From: Thermohalobaculum sp039822785
GTDB lineage: Bacteria > Pseudomonadota > Alphaproteobacteria > Rhodobacterales > Rhodobacteraceae
DNA length: 64,000 nucleotides
Direction of reading: 5' to 3'
Assembly: GCA_039822785.1 (NCBI GenBank)
Contig: JBCBMO010000002.1
Span: forward strand, 372,001-436,000
Position numbers and translations under genes: made by a program
Notes under the pieces: model-generated
Told to the model about the DNA's origin: nothing
Seen by the model: only the letters and a program-made list of their open reading frames with translations
Databases searched by the model: none
Part shown: in pieces, positions 18,129-26,918 of the stretch
Layout of the letters: every line of letters starts with the position of its first letter
How positions within the stretch are numbered: the first letter of the stretch is position 1

Positions 18129-19418
18129 TCAGGGCGTGCGCCGCCCGCGCACGATCATCGCCAGGGCGGCAAGCGCTGTGAGCGCAAGGCAGGCGGTCAG
18201 CACCCCGCCCTGCAGCGCAAGCTCATAGCCGCCGAGGCGCCAGAGCGAGGAGCCCACCTGCGGCGCCACGGCAAGCGAGACGAGAAACGGCACCGCCAGC
18301 ACCCCCGCGATCGCGCCAAAGGCACTGCGCCCCAGGACCGAGGCGGCGACGACGGGCTTGAGGATGCTGACCAGCCCATAGCTCGCCCCGAAGAGCACCG
18401 CGAAGGCATAGGCGGCCGCCGGCACATCCTCCACCTGCATCAGCAGCAGCACCGCCACCACGATCCCGGTGAAGGACAGCGCCGTCATCGCAAGCTCGCT
18501 GACCCGCCCGGCCAGCCGCATCATCGCCAGGCGTCCCACCACCTGCATCGGCCCGAAGAGCGCTGCGGCGAAGACCGCGTCGGACAGGCTCAGACCCGCG
18601 TCCACCAGGATCGGGATGATATGCGTCAGCACCAAGCCCTCGGTCAGCCCGATCAGCGGGAAGGCCGCGAAGAGCAGCCAGAACTCCGGGCGCCGGCGGG
18701 CGGTGCGAAAGGCGGCGCGATCCTGGGCCACCGCCTCCGCCGCGCGGCTGGCATGGGGACAGCACTCGATCAGCGTCGCCCCGGCGAACAGCAGCGGCGC
18801 GCCCACCAGGCCCAGCGCCGCGGCAAAGGTCCAGGTCGCCCCGCGCCAGCCCAAGAGCTCGCCGAGAAAGGCGCCGGTCGGATAGGCAAGCGTGGAGGCA
18901 AAGCCCGCAACAAGCGTGATCCGGGTGATGTTCCGCGCAGCCTCCACGGCCGTCGTGCGGGTGACAAAGGCGAAGCAGGGCTCATAGAGGCTCGACCCCT
19001 GCGCCAACCCGATCACGATCCAGACCATGAGGAAGGCCGCGTAGCTCTCCACCGTGCCCAGCGTGGCCAGCGCCAAGGCCCCCAGCGCCGCACCCCCGCC
19101 CAACAGCCACCGCCCCCGCCCCCGGTCGATCAGCCGCCCGGCAAAGGGCGAGACCGCCGCGCCCGTCAGGATTGCCACCATGAAGGCGAGCGTCAGCCGC
19201 TCCTTGCCCCAGTCGAGGCTGGTGTCCCAGGTCAGCAGCAGCGCGGCGAAGACGTAGTAGAGCGAGGCGTAGCCGATGGTCTGCCCGGCCGCGAGCAGCC
19301 AGACCCCCAGGCGCCGGGCCCGGTCGGGCTCCCGCGCCGCATAGCCGTCGAGATCCAGGCCGACGCCCCGCCACAGCGCGTCGATCGCGTCGCCCACCCG
19401 GATCACCAGACCCACCAT
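18129..19418 (-). CDS. MFS transporter
   Basis: The 429-residue protein has about twelve hydrophobic segments and the MFS loop 2-3 motif variant GRLIDRGRGRWLLGGG after the second helix. The halves are split by a cytoplasmic loop around residues 205-225. It is probably an inner-membrane exporter or secondary transporter; the substrate is unknown. I chose the ATG at 19418 because AAGGGAG lies six bases upstream; a GTG at 19439 is also in frame. It precedes marR by about 60 bases and has a large inverted repeat of its own upstream. Confidence 0.88.
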   Translation of the reverse strand: MVGLVIRVGDAIDALWRGVGLDLDGYAAREPDRARRLGVWLLAAGQTIGYASLYYVFAALLLTWDTSLDWGKERLTLAFMVAILTGAAVSPFAGRLIDRGRGRWLLGGGAALGALALATLGTVESYAAFLMVWIVIGLAQGSSLYEPCFAFVTRTTAVEAARNITRITLVAGFASTLAYPTGAFLGELLGWRGATWTFAAALGLVGAPLLFAGATLIECCPHASRAAEAVAQDRAAFRTARRRPEFWLLFAAFPLIGLTEGLVLTHIIPILVDAGLSLSDAVFAAALFGPMQVVGRLAMMRLAGRVSELAMTALSFTGIVVAVLLLMQVEDVPAAAYAFAVLFGASYGLVSILKPVVAASVLGRSAFGAIAGVLAVPFLVSLAVAPQVGSSLWRLGGYELALQGGVLTACLALTALAALAMIVRGRRTP

Positions 19419-19459
19419 GCGGTGCTCCCTTTGCGCCACGGCCCATCAGGGCGCCATTC

Positions 19460-19485
19460 CCTCTCGATGACCCGTCATAGAGAGG
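19460..19485. promoter_or_regulatory. Inverted repeat upstream of the MFS gene
   Basis: A 26-bp dyad with arms CCTCTCGATGAC and GTCATAGAGAGG (11 of 12 pairs) and a 2-base centre, 42 bases upstream of the MFS start and just past the rpsB terminator. It has no T-run, so it looks like an operator rather than a terminator. It differs from the marR palindromes, which suggests a second regulator. Confidence 0.5.
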
Positions 19486-19506
19486 TGCTACACCGCAGCG
19501 CGAACG

Positions 19507-19535
19507 AAAAAGGGCCCCGCCGGTCGCGGAGCCCC
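19507..19535 (-). terminator. Intrinsic terminator of rpsB
   Basis: On the minus strand, 28 bases after the rpsB stop, a perfect 9-base-pair GC hairpin (19512-19534, loop GACCG) is followed by five Ts. It should end rpsB transcription before the inserted module. Confidence 0.9.
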
Positions 19536-19562
19536 TTGGTCATCCCTGCAACCGATCTGGTG

Positions 19563-20402
<840 letters not shown>

Positions 20403-20520
20403 CTTCCGTTTCCTTTCCGGTTTATGCCTCGGCAGGGGGTGAGAGGCGTCTGCCCCAACCGGCGGACCATGACGGGATGTCTCCCCGCCCGGCCCAACCC
20501 CTGCCTGCGTGATGGCGCGC

Positions 20521-20549
20521 CCTATACACCCCCACCCCCATCGACGCAA
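20521..20549 (-). promoter_or_regulatory. Candidate sigma70-type promoter of rpsB
   Basis: On the minus strand, TTGCGT (20549-20544), a 17-base spacer and TATAGG (20526-20521) resemble -35 and -10 boxes with ideal spacing. They lie about 120 bases upstream of the rpsB start, leaving a leader of roughly 110 bases where S2 autoregulation could act. Confidence 0.55.
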
Positions 20550-20596
20550 CCCTCGCAAGGCGTTAACGTCCCAACGCGAAGCAAGGAATTGATTGC

Positions 20597-22462
20597 GTGG
20601 ATAGTATCTCTTCGACGTTTAACAGTGCGGCACCAGAGATTATTGCTGCACTGGTCATCGCGCTCGCGATCCCCGTAGCGGCGTGGAAACGCAAGGTCCT
20701 CCGCGAGGTTTGGCTCACGACCTTCCACGCGCGTTTCCCGTCCGATGTCCCGCTGCCGATCCTCGTGTCCCGGCTCTCTCATGACGAGGCGGGGCGCAAC
20801 ACGGCCCATGTCTCCGCATCGCTGCGAGACTACCTCGGCGCGACTGTCGACACCGGCCCGGTGAGGTATCTGGAGATGAGCCGCGTCGCCCAGGGCACGC
20901 TAAGGGCGCGTGACGAAGCGTCCAAGAAGCGGCTGGAGAAGCGCCTCTTCCGCGCCATGGTCGACCACCGCGCGGAGATCCTGCTGTGGGGTGACGTACT
21001 CCCCGGCGAGGGCGTGATCGAGCTCAACATCGCCGTGCGCGGCGAGGGGCGTGAGGCGCAGACCGCCCGTTACAAGCTGGAGGAGAAGCTCCGCCTTCCG
21101 CTCGAGTTCTCGCAGGTCCTCGGCGCCCTCATCGCGACCATGGTGGTCGAAGCGGCAAATCAGGTGGTCACGGACAGCGGGAAGTACGTTGCCGATGTGG
21201 CGCGCAAGGTCGCCGCGCGCGCCGATGCGTTCATCGATCGCCCGCCCGACGGCCTCTCACCTGAGCAATGCGGGCGCTTGCGAAACGCCGCAGGAACCGC
21301 GCACGCGATAGAGGGGATACAGTCGGGGCGGGATAAACCGCTGGCGCGTGCCGTCGTTGCCTTTGAGAGAGCCACGGATGACTTCCGCGCCGCGAACAGC
21401 GCGATGCTTGCAGCCCAGGCGCAAAACCATCTCGGCAACGCGCTCCTGACCCTCGGGAAGCGCGCGGGGGATACCGACATGCTCCAGCGCGCCGTCCAAG
21501 CCTATGAGAGCGCCCTCCTCGAATGGACCCGCGACCGCGTCCCCCTCGACTGGGCCATGACCCAGAATAACCTCGGCGCAGCACTCAAGACCCTCGGGGA
21601 GCGCGCGGGCGATATCGACACGCTCCAGCGCGCCGTCCAGGCCTATGAGAACGCCCTCCTCGAATGGACCCGCGACCGCGTCCCCCTCGACTGGGCCATG
21701 ACCCAGAACAACCTCGGCAACGCGCTCCGGACCCTCGGGGAGCGCGCGGGCGATACTGACATGCTCCAGCGCGCCGTCCAGGCCTATGAGAACGCCCTCC
21801 TCGAATGGACCCGCGACCGCGTCCCCCTCAACTGGGCCGGGACCCAGAACAACCTCGGTATCGCGCTCGGGACCCTCGGGGAGCGCGCGGGCGATATCGA
21901 CACGCTCCAGCGCGCCGTTGAGGCCTATGAGAACGCCCTCCTCGAACGCACCCGCGACCGCGTCCCCCTCGACTGGGCCATGACCCAGAACAACCTCGGT
22001 AACGCGCTCAAGGTCCTCGGGGAGCGCGCGGGCGATCCAGACACGCTCCAGCGCGCCGTTGAGGCCTATGAGAACGCCCTCCTCGAACGCACCCGCGACC
22101 GCGTCCCCCTCAACTGGGCCATGACCCAGAACAACCTCGGCGCAGCACTCCAGACCCTCGGGGAGCGCGCGGGCGATACCGGCACGCTCCAGCGCGCCGT
22201 CCAGGCCTATGAGAACGCCCTCCTCGAATACTCCCGAGACCGCGTCCCGCTCTACTGGGGCATGACGACCGCGAACATCGCGATTGTCGAACGGGTGCTG
22301 TTCGAGGCGGGGGCGGGGGCGGCGCATCTGGCGCGGGCGGAGGCGGCGATCGAGGGGGCCCTGGAGGAGTTCCAGCGGCCGGGGGCCGAGGGGTATCTGG
22401 CGCTGGCGGAGCGGATTGCGGCAGGCATCCGGGCGGCGCGGGAGCGGTTGGATGGGGGGTGA
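20597..22462 (+). CDS. Membrane-anchored TPR-repeat protein
   Basis: The 621-residue product has one N-terminal membrane helix (about residues 12-30). A globular region follows to about residue 180 (ILVSRLSHDEAGRNT, VRYLEMSR, AEILLWGDVLPGEGVIEL); it resembles the TolB/FlgO-type fold seen in other signalling and TPR proteins, but this is my inference. From about residue 295 come six 47-residue TPR-like units, each with the pattern RVPLDWAMTQNNLG and RAGDTDxLQRAVQAYE. The GTG start has AAGGA nine bases upstream. TPR arrays bind proteins; no enzymatic domain is visible. The 3' end overlaps miaA by 11 bases. It is divergent from rpsB. Confidence 0.8.
   Translation: MDSISSTFNSAAPEIIAALVIALAIPVAAWKRKVLREVWLTTFHARFPSDVPLPILVSRLSHDEAGRNTAHVSASLRDYLGATVDTGPVRYLEMSRVAQGTLRARDEASKKRLEKRLFRAMVDHRAEILLWGDVLPGEGVIELNIAVRGEGREAQTARYKLEEKLRLPLEFSQVLGALIATMVVEAANQVVTDSGKYVADVARKVAARADAFIDRPPDGLSPEQCGRLRNAAGTAHAIEGIQSGRDKPLARAVVAFERATDDFRAANSAMLAAQAQNHLGNALLTLGKRAGDTDMLQRAVQAYESALLEWTRDRVPLDWAMTQNNLGAALKTLGERAGDIDTLQRAVQAYENALLEWTRDRVPLDWAMTQNNLGNALRTLGERAGDTDMLQRAVQAYENALLEWTRDRVPLNWAGTQNNLGIALGTLGERAGDIDTLQRAVEAYENALLERTRDRVPLDWAMTQNNLGNALKVLGERAGDPDTLQRAVEAYENALLERTRDRVPLNWAMTQNNLGAALQTLGERAGDTGTLQRAVQAYENALLEYSRDRVPLYWGMTTANIAIVERVLFEAGAGAAHLARAEAAIEGALEEFQRPGAEGYLALAERIAAGIRAARERLDGG
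21482..22327 (+). repeat. Six tandem 141-bp units in the TPR gene
   Basis: CTCCAGCGCGCCGT recurs with exact 141-base periodicity at 21482, 21623, 21764, 21905, 22046 and 22187. The first five units differ by only a few bases each; the sixth diverges after about 22235. The unit encodes 47 residues, so copy changes keep frame. Such uniformity points to recent duplication or gene conversion. Confidence 0.95.
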
Positions 22463-23390
22463 CCGCCTCGTGCTGCTGGCGGGACCCACGGGGAGTGGGA
22501 AGTCGGGCCTGGCCCTCGCGCTGGCCGAGCGGTTGGGCGGGGTCGTCGTCAATGCGGACAGCCAGCAGGTCTATGGCGATTGGCGGGTGCTGACCGCCCG
22601 CCCCTCGGTGGTCGAGGAAGCGCGGGCGCCGCACCGGCTCTACGGCTTTCTCGCCCTCGACGCCCCCTACTCCGTCGGCCAATGGCTGCGCGACCTGGCC
22701 GCGGTGCTGGCACAGGTCCGGGCCACGGGCCAGCGCGCAATCGTCGTCGGCGGCACCGGGCTCTATTTCACCGCGCTGACCGAGGGGCTGGCCGAGATCC
22801 CGCCCGTCCCGCCCGAAACCCGCGCGGCGGCGGAGGCACGGCTGGCGACCGAAGGCCTCCCCGCCCTCGCCGCCGCCCTGGTCGCACGGGATCCGGCCAC
22901 GGCCGAGACCCTCGATCTCGCCAACCCCGCCCGGGTCCTGCGCGCCTGGGAGGTGCTGGAGGCTACGGGCCGCGGTCTCGCCGCCTGGCAGGCCGAGACG
23001 CCGCCGCCGCTGATCCCACCCGGCGACGCCGTCCGCCTCGCCCTCGACCCGCCCGTCGAGGCGCTCGACCGGCGCCTCGCCACCCGCTTTCGCCAGATGC
23101 TCGCCACCGGCGCCCTGGCGGAGGCGGAGGCGGTTGCCGCCCTCACCCCCGACCCCGCCTGGCCCGGCATGAAAGCGCTGGGGGCCGCGGAACTGGTCGC
23201 CTATGTCCGCGGCACGCTGGATCTGGAGACCGCGACCGAGCGCGCAGTCCTGGCCACCCGGCGCTATGCCAAGCGCCAGCGCACCTGGATCCGCGGGCGC
23301 CTGCCCGACTGGCAACGACTCGAGACCCCCGACCCGGAGGCCGCCTTCGCCGCCCTCGACACCCAGCCCGTTACCGCGAACCGGGCCTGA
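22452..23390 (+). CDS. miaA: tRNA dimethylallyltransferase
   Basis: MiaA adds a dimethylallyl group to A37 of tRNAs that read codons starting with U. The 312-residue product has the P-loop GPTGSGKS (residues 9-16), NADSQQVYGDW (substrate-binding Asp), VGGTGLYFTALTEGL and the C-terminal RRYAKRQRTWIR. The ATG at 22452 overlaps the end of the TPR gene by 11 bases and places the P-loop at the expected distance. In many alphaproteobacteria miaA precedes the ilv genes, as here. Confidence 0.95.
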   Translation: MGGDRLVLLAGPTGSGKSGLALALAERLGGVVVNADSQQVYGDWRVLTARPSVVEEARAPHRLYGFLALDAPYSVGQWLRDLAAVLAQVRATGQRAIVVGGTGLYFTALTEGLAEIPPVPPETRAAAEARLATEGLPALAAALVARDPATAETLDLANPARVLRAWEVLEATGRGLAAWQAETPPPLIPPGDAVRLALDPPVEALDRRLATRFRQMLATGALAEAEAVAALTPDPAWPGMKALGAAELVAYVRGTLDLETATERAVLATRRYAKRQRTWIRGRLPDWQRLETPDPEAAFAALDTQPVTANRA

Positions 23391-23511
23391 ACGATGCAAA
23401 ATTGCGCCTGACGGAAGCCCTGCGACCGAATCCACCGCACGCCCCCGTGACTTCGCGCTTGACCGCAGCGCAAAAGCCGCGCAGGAAAGGCGGGCAAACA
23501 CGGAGGGAGCG

Positions 23512-23559
23512 ATGCTCAGCATCCTCGTAATCGCGGCGCATGGGGACCGGATGGCCTGA
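23512..23559 (+). CDS. ilv operon leader peptide
   Basis: A 15-codon ORF, MLSILVIAAHGDRMA, with a strong GGAGGGAG site just upstream. Residues 2 and 4-7 are Leu, Ile, Leu, Val and Ile: codons CTC, ATC, CTC, GTA, ATC. It lies between miaA and ilvI and is followed 28 bases later by an intrinsic terminator. This is the layout of a ribosome-mediated attenuator, in which stalling at branched-chain codons lets RNA polymerase pass the terminator. Leader attenuation of ilvBN has been described in Caulobacter. A TTGACC at 23459 could be a -35 box, but I see no convincing -10. Confidence 0.85.
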   Translation: MLSILVIAAHGDRMA

Positions 23560-23581
23560 GAGAGCCACGCCGACCATGCGC
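23536..23581 (+). promoter_or_regulatory. Leader RNA pause/antitermination arms
   Basis: GCGCATGG (23536-23543, inside the leader ORF) and CCATGCGC (23574-23581, seven bases before the terminator) are perfect 8-base complements. A ribosome stalled on the Ile/Val codons would cover the first arm and free the second. I did not find an obvious pairing of the second arm with the terminator stem, so the antiterminator structure is not resolved. Confidence 0.6.
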
Positions 23582-23587
23582 CTTACC

Positions 23588-23609
23588 AGCCCCGCAAGGG
23601 GCTTTTTTT
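23588..23609 (+). terminator. ilv attenuator terminator
   Basis: Hairpin AGCCCC-GCAA-GGGGCT followed by seven Ts (23603-23609). It lies 75 bases before the ilvI start, after the leader peptide, so it is an attenuator rather than the end of a gene; miaA ends 200 bases earlier. Confidence 0.92.
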
Positions 23610-23684
23610 ATGCCCGAAACGACCCGACCACGACCCGACGAGCCCGACCAACAGCCCAGACAAACGGACCAGGAGCCTGGAGCG

Positions 23685-25502
23685 ATGAGAACCGAGACGA
23701 CCGAGACCGCGATCGACCAGAACCCCGCCATCGGCGGCGGCGGCACGATCGCGCCTGTGCGCGAGATGACCGGCGCGGAGATGGTCGTTGAGGTACTAAA
23801 GCAGCAGGGCGTCGAGGTCGTCTTCGGCTACCCCGGCGGCGCGGTCCTGCCGATCTACGACGAGATCTTCAAGCAGCAGGGCATCCGCCACATCCTGGTG
23901 CGCCACGAACAGGGCGCGACCCATATGGCGGAGGGTTATGCCCGCTCCACCGGCAAACCGGGCGTGGTCCTCGTCACCTCCGGCCCCGGGGCGACCAATG
24001 CGGTCACCGGCATGACGGATGCGCTGATGGACAGTATCCCGATGATCGTGCTGACCGGTCAGGTCCCGACTTTCATGATCGGCAACGATGCCTTCCAGGA
24101 GGCGGATACCGTCGGCATCACCCGCCCCTGCACCAAGCATAACTGGCTGGTGCGGGACACCGACGAGCTGTCGGAGACGCTGCATAAGGCCTTCCATGTC
24201 GCCACGACCGGCCGCCCCGGCCCGGTGCTGGTCGATATCCCCAAGGACGTGCAGTTCGCCTCGGGCCGCTATACCGAGCGGGAGACCGTGCGCCTCAACA
24301 CCTACCAGCCGCGCACCAAGGGCGACCGGGCGATGATCGAGGCGGCGGTGGACCTGCTCGAGCGGGCCGAGCGGCCGATCCTCTATTCGGGCGGCGGGGT
24401 CATCAACTCGGGGCCGCGGGCCTCGCAGTTGCTGCGCGAACTGGCGGCGGAAACCGGCTTTCCGGTGACCTCCACGCTCATGGGCCTCGGCGCCTACCCG
24501 GCCTCGGGCCAGTCCTGGCTGGGGATGCTGGGCATGCACGGCACCTATGAGGCGAACATGGCGATGCACGGCTGCGACGCGATGTTCTGCATCGGCGCGC
24601 GCTTCGACGATCGCATCACCGGGCGGCTCGACGCCTTCTCCCCTGGCTCGGAGAAGGTGCACATCGACATCGACCCGTCGAGCATCAACAAGAACGTCCA
24701 TGTCGAGGTCCCGATCATCGGCGACATCGAACAGGTGCTGGAGGAGATGCTCGCCGTCTGGCGCGCCCGCGGCTGCCGCAAGCGGGATGTCTCGACCTGG
24801 TGGGCCACAATCCGCGATTGGCAGTCGGTCAAATGCCTCAGCTACACGCCCCAGCGTGATGAGATCAAACCGCAATTCGCGCTCGAGCGGTTGGAGGCGC
24901 TGACCAAGGACCACGACCGCTACATCACCACCGAGGTGGGGCAGCACCAGATGTGGGCCGCGCAGTATCTCGGCTTCGAGGATCCCAACCGCTGGATGAC
25001 CTCCGGCGGCCTCGGCACCATGGGCTACGGCCTGCCGGCCTCCATCGGCGTGCAGATCGCCCACCCCGAGAGCCTGGTGATCAACGTCGCGGGCGAAGCC
25101 TCCTGGGTCATGGTCATGCAGGAGATGTCGACGGCCGTGCAGTACCGCGCGCCGGTGAAGCAGTTCATCCTGAACAATGAGCGGCTGGGGATGGTCCGCC
25201 AGTGGCAGGAGCTGCTGCACGGGGAGCGCTACTCTCACAGCTACTCCGAGGCGCTGCCGGACTTCGTGAAGCTCGCCGAGGCCTTCGGCTGTCTCGGCCT
25301 CCGCGTCGACCACCCGGACGAGCTCGACGAGGCCATCGCCCAGATGCTCGCCTACGACGGCCCGGTGATCATGGATGTCCTGGTGACCCGCCACGAGAAC
25401 TGCTTCCCGATGATCCCCTCGGGCAAGGCGCACAACGAGATGCTGCTCGGCGAGGCCTCGACCAAGGGCGCCATCGGCGACGACGGCGCGGTGATGGTCT
25501 GA
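23685..25502 (+). CDS. ilvI: Acetolactate synthase, large (catalytic) subunit
   Basis: The ThDP-dependent enzyme makes acetolactate or acetohydroxybutyrate, the first common step to Val, Leu and Ile. The 605-residue product has VEVVFGYPGGAVLPIYDE, the activating Glu in RHEQGATHMAEGYAR, SGPGATNAVTG, and a C-terminal ThDP/Mg region ending in FILNNERLGMVRQWQELL. The metal loop reads AGEAS where many homologues have GDAS/GDGS; I believe AGEAS is normal for Rhodobacterales-type enzymes. The ATG at 23685 has GGAGCG close upstream; the ATG at 23610 lies at the terminator T-run and is unlikely. The symbol ilvB is equally used. Confidence 0.95.
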   Translation: MRTETTETAIDQNPAIGGGGTIAPVREMTGAEMVVEVLKQQGVEVVFGYPGGAVLPIYDEIFKQQGIRHILVRHEQGATHMAEGYARSTGKPGVVLVTSGPGATNAVTGMTDALMDSIPMIVLTGQVPTFMIGNDAFQEADTVGITRPCTKHNWLVRDTDELSETLHKAFHVATTGRPGPVLVDIPKDVQFASGRYTERETVRLNTYQPRTKGDRAMIEAAVDLLERAERPILYSGGGVINSGPRASQLLRELAAETGFPVTSTLMGLGAYPASGQSWLGMLGMHGTYEANMAMHGCDAMFCIGARFDDRITGRLDAFSPGSEKVHIDIDPSSINKNVHVEVPIIGDIEQVLEEMLAVWRARGCRKRDVSTWWATIRDWQSVKCLSYTPQRDEIKPQFALERLEALTKDHDRYITTEVGQHQMWAAQYLGFEDPNRWMTSGGLGTMGYGLPASIGVQIAHPESLVINVAGEASWVMVMQEMSTAVQYRAPVKQFILNNERLGMVRQWQELLHGERYSHSYSEALPDFVKLAEAFGCLGLRVDHPDELDEAIAQMLAYDGPVIMDVLVTRHENCFPMIPSGKAHNEMLLGEASTKGAIGDDGAVMV

Positions 25503-25514
25503 CGTAAGACGACA

Positions 25515-25538
25515 AAGCGGCGGGTCTTCCGGCCCGCC
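25515..25538 (+). other. GC-rich hairpin between ilvI and ilvH
   Basis: GCGGCGGG and CCCGCCGC (8-base arms, 8-base loop) lie 12 bases after the ilvI stop. There is no T-run, so it is more likely an RNA stability or polarity element than a terminator. Confidence 0.45.
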
Positions 25539-25583
25539 GCGCGATGGGCTAAGCGCAGACCCGAGGACACCAGAGGAACCCGC

Positions 25584-26156
25584 ATGAGCCCGATGACCTT
25601 GAAGCCGGGGTCGAGCGCGCAGAGCGCCTATAACCTGCGCTCGCCGCTACCGCAGAACCATGAGCGGCATACGCTGTCGGTGCTGGTGGACAACGAGCCG
25701 GGCGTGCTGGCGCGCGTCATCGGGCTCTTCTCCGGGCGCGGCTACAACATCGAGAGCTTGACGGTCGCCGAGACCGACCATGCCTCCCACCTGTCGCGCA
25801 TCACCATCGTCACCACGGGCACGCCCAGCGTGATCGACCAGATCAAGGCCCAACTCGAGCGCATGGTGCCGGTACACGGGGTCACCGACCTCACCGTCAT
25901 GGGCGCGCATCTGGAGCGGGAGCTGGCCCTTGTGAAGGTCGCCTCTACGGGCGAGAAGCGGGTCGAGGCGCTGCGCCTCGCCGAGCTCATGCAGGCGCGG
26001 GTGGTCGACGTCACGCTGGAGAGCTTCGTGTTCGAGATCGCCAACCAGTCCGAACAGATCGACGCCTTTATCGAAATCATGCGCCCGCTCGGCCTGGTCG
26101 AGGTAGCCCGCACCGGCGTCGCCGCGGTGCTGCGCGGCCCCGGCGCCCTGGAATGA
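25584..26156 (+). CDS. ilvH: Acetolactate synthase, small (regulatory) subunit
   Basis: The regulatory subunit activates IlvI and confers valine feedback inhibition. The 190-residue product has an N-terminal ACT domain starting HTLSVLVDNEPGVLARVIGLFSGRGYNIESLTV (about residues 29-60), followed by the second domain with ERELALVKV and QIDAFIEIMRPLGLVEVARTG. It follows ilvI by 81 bases with a hairpin between. A 27-residue N-terminal extension precedes the ACT domain. Confidence 0.95.
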   Translation: MSPMTLKPGSSAQSAYNLRSPLPQNHERHTLSVLVDNEPGVLARVIGLFSGRGYNIESLTVAETDHASHLSRITIVTTGTPSVIDQIKAQLERMVPVHGVTDLTVMGAHLERELALVKVASTGEKRVEALRLAELMQARVVDVTLESFVFEIANQSEQIDAFIEIMRPLGLVEVARTGVAAVLRGPGALE

Positions 26157-26195
26157 TCGCCAGATGATCGCCAACGGACCCTTGGAGTGATCGTG

Positions 26196-26789
26196 ATGAC
26201 CAAAGCCCCCCGCCTGCTGTCGCGTACCGCCCTGCTGCTGCTGGCACCTTTTGCCCTGGCCGCCTGTGCCGAGGATGGCGGCGACGGCCCAGCAGCCTCG
26301 ACCGCCGCGGAGGCCGAGGCGCCCGCGGCCCCGGCCACGCCGACCGAGCCCGCCGCCCCGGCAACGGTCTATGCCCCGGGCGATGTGCCGTCGATCTGGA
26401 TGGGGATCGAGACCGACGCGCAGCAGACCACCAGCATCGTCTTCGCCATCGACGGCGCGTTGAACGGCACGCCCAGCGACGACACCGCCGTGCGGATCAC
26501 CCCGATCGAGACCGGCGATGGCGCTGGCAACTGCGATATCGACGAGCTTGAGCGCTACGACTTCGCCTCGAACGGTCCGGTCTTCAACCACAACCAGGCC
26601 AACCAGGGCGTCCTGCCCTCGGAGATCCCGCGCTACCTCGCCTTCACCGCGAGCCAGGCCATGGTCTCCGCCGGCCTGGCCGCTGACGCCGAAGGCACCG
26701 TGCCGCAGAACATCTGCACCCGAAAGTTCTGGGAGCTCTGGCTCTCCCAGGCCGAGCCCATCGAGCCCGGCGCCGGCAGCGGCACCTGA
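26196..26789 (+). CDS. Putative lipoprotein inside the ilv operon
   Basis: A 197-residue product with a signal peptide and lipobox LAAC (Cys24), then a low-complexity Ala/Pro/Glu/Thr linker to about residue 55. A globular C-terminal part follows with three cysteines (GNCDIDEL, NICTRKF). No family is recognised. The ATG at 26196 has a GGAG site about seven bases upstream; an upstream GTG at 26187 is less likely. It lies between ilvH and ilvC on the same strand, so it may be co-transcribed with branched-chain amino acid synthesis although it looks unrelated. Confidence 0.75.
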   Translation: MTKAPRLLSRTALLLLAPFALAACAEDGGDGPAASTAAEAEAPAAPATPTEPAAPATVYAPGDVPSIWMGIETDAQQTTSIVFAIDGALNGTPSDDTAVRITPIETGDGAGNCDIDELERYDFASNGPVFNHNQANQGVLPSEIPRYLAFTASQAMVSAGLAADAEGTVPQNICTRKFWELWLSQAEPIEPGAGSGT

Positions 26790-26918
26790 GCCGCCGCCGC
26801 CCCAGGGCCTGGCCGTCGAGCCCGCTGGACACACCGCCGGGCCTGCCGTAACGACCCCGCACCGATGACAGGCGGCGCCGCCAAGAGCGACCGCTGAGAA
26901 CGAGAGGACCTGAGGGAC

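Noticed and set aside
21482..22327. CRISPR array
   Set aside because: The 141-bp units are contiguous coding repeats in frame, without unique spacers or cas genes.
23610..23684. ATG at 23610 as the ilvI start
   Set aside because: It begins directly at the T-run of the attenuator, so the added 25 residues would sit on the terminator transcript edge. They are low-complexity, and the ATG at 23685 has a ribosome site.
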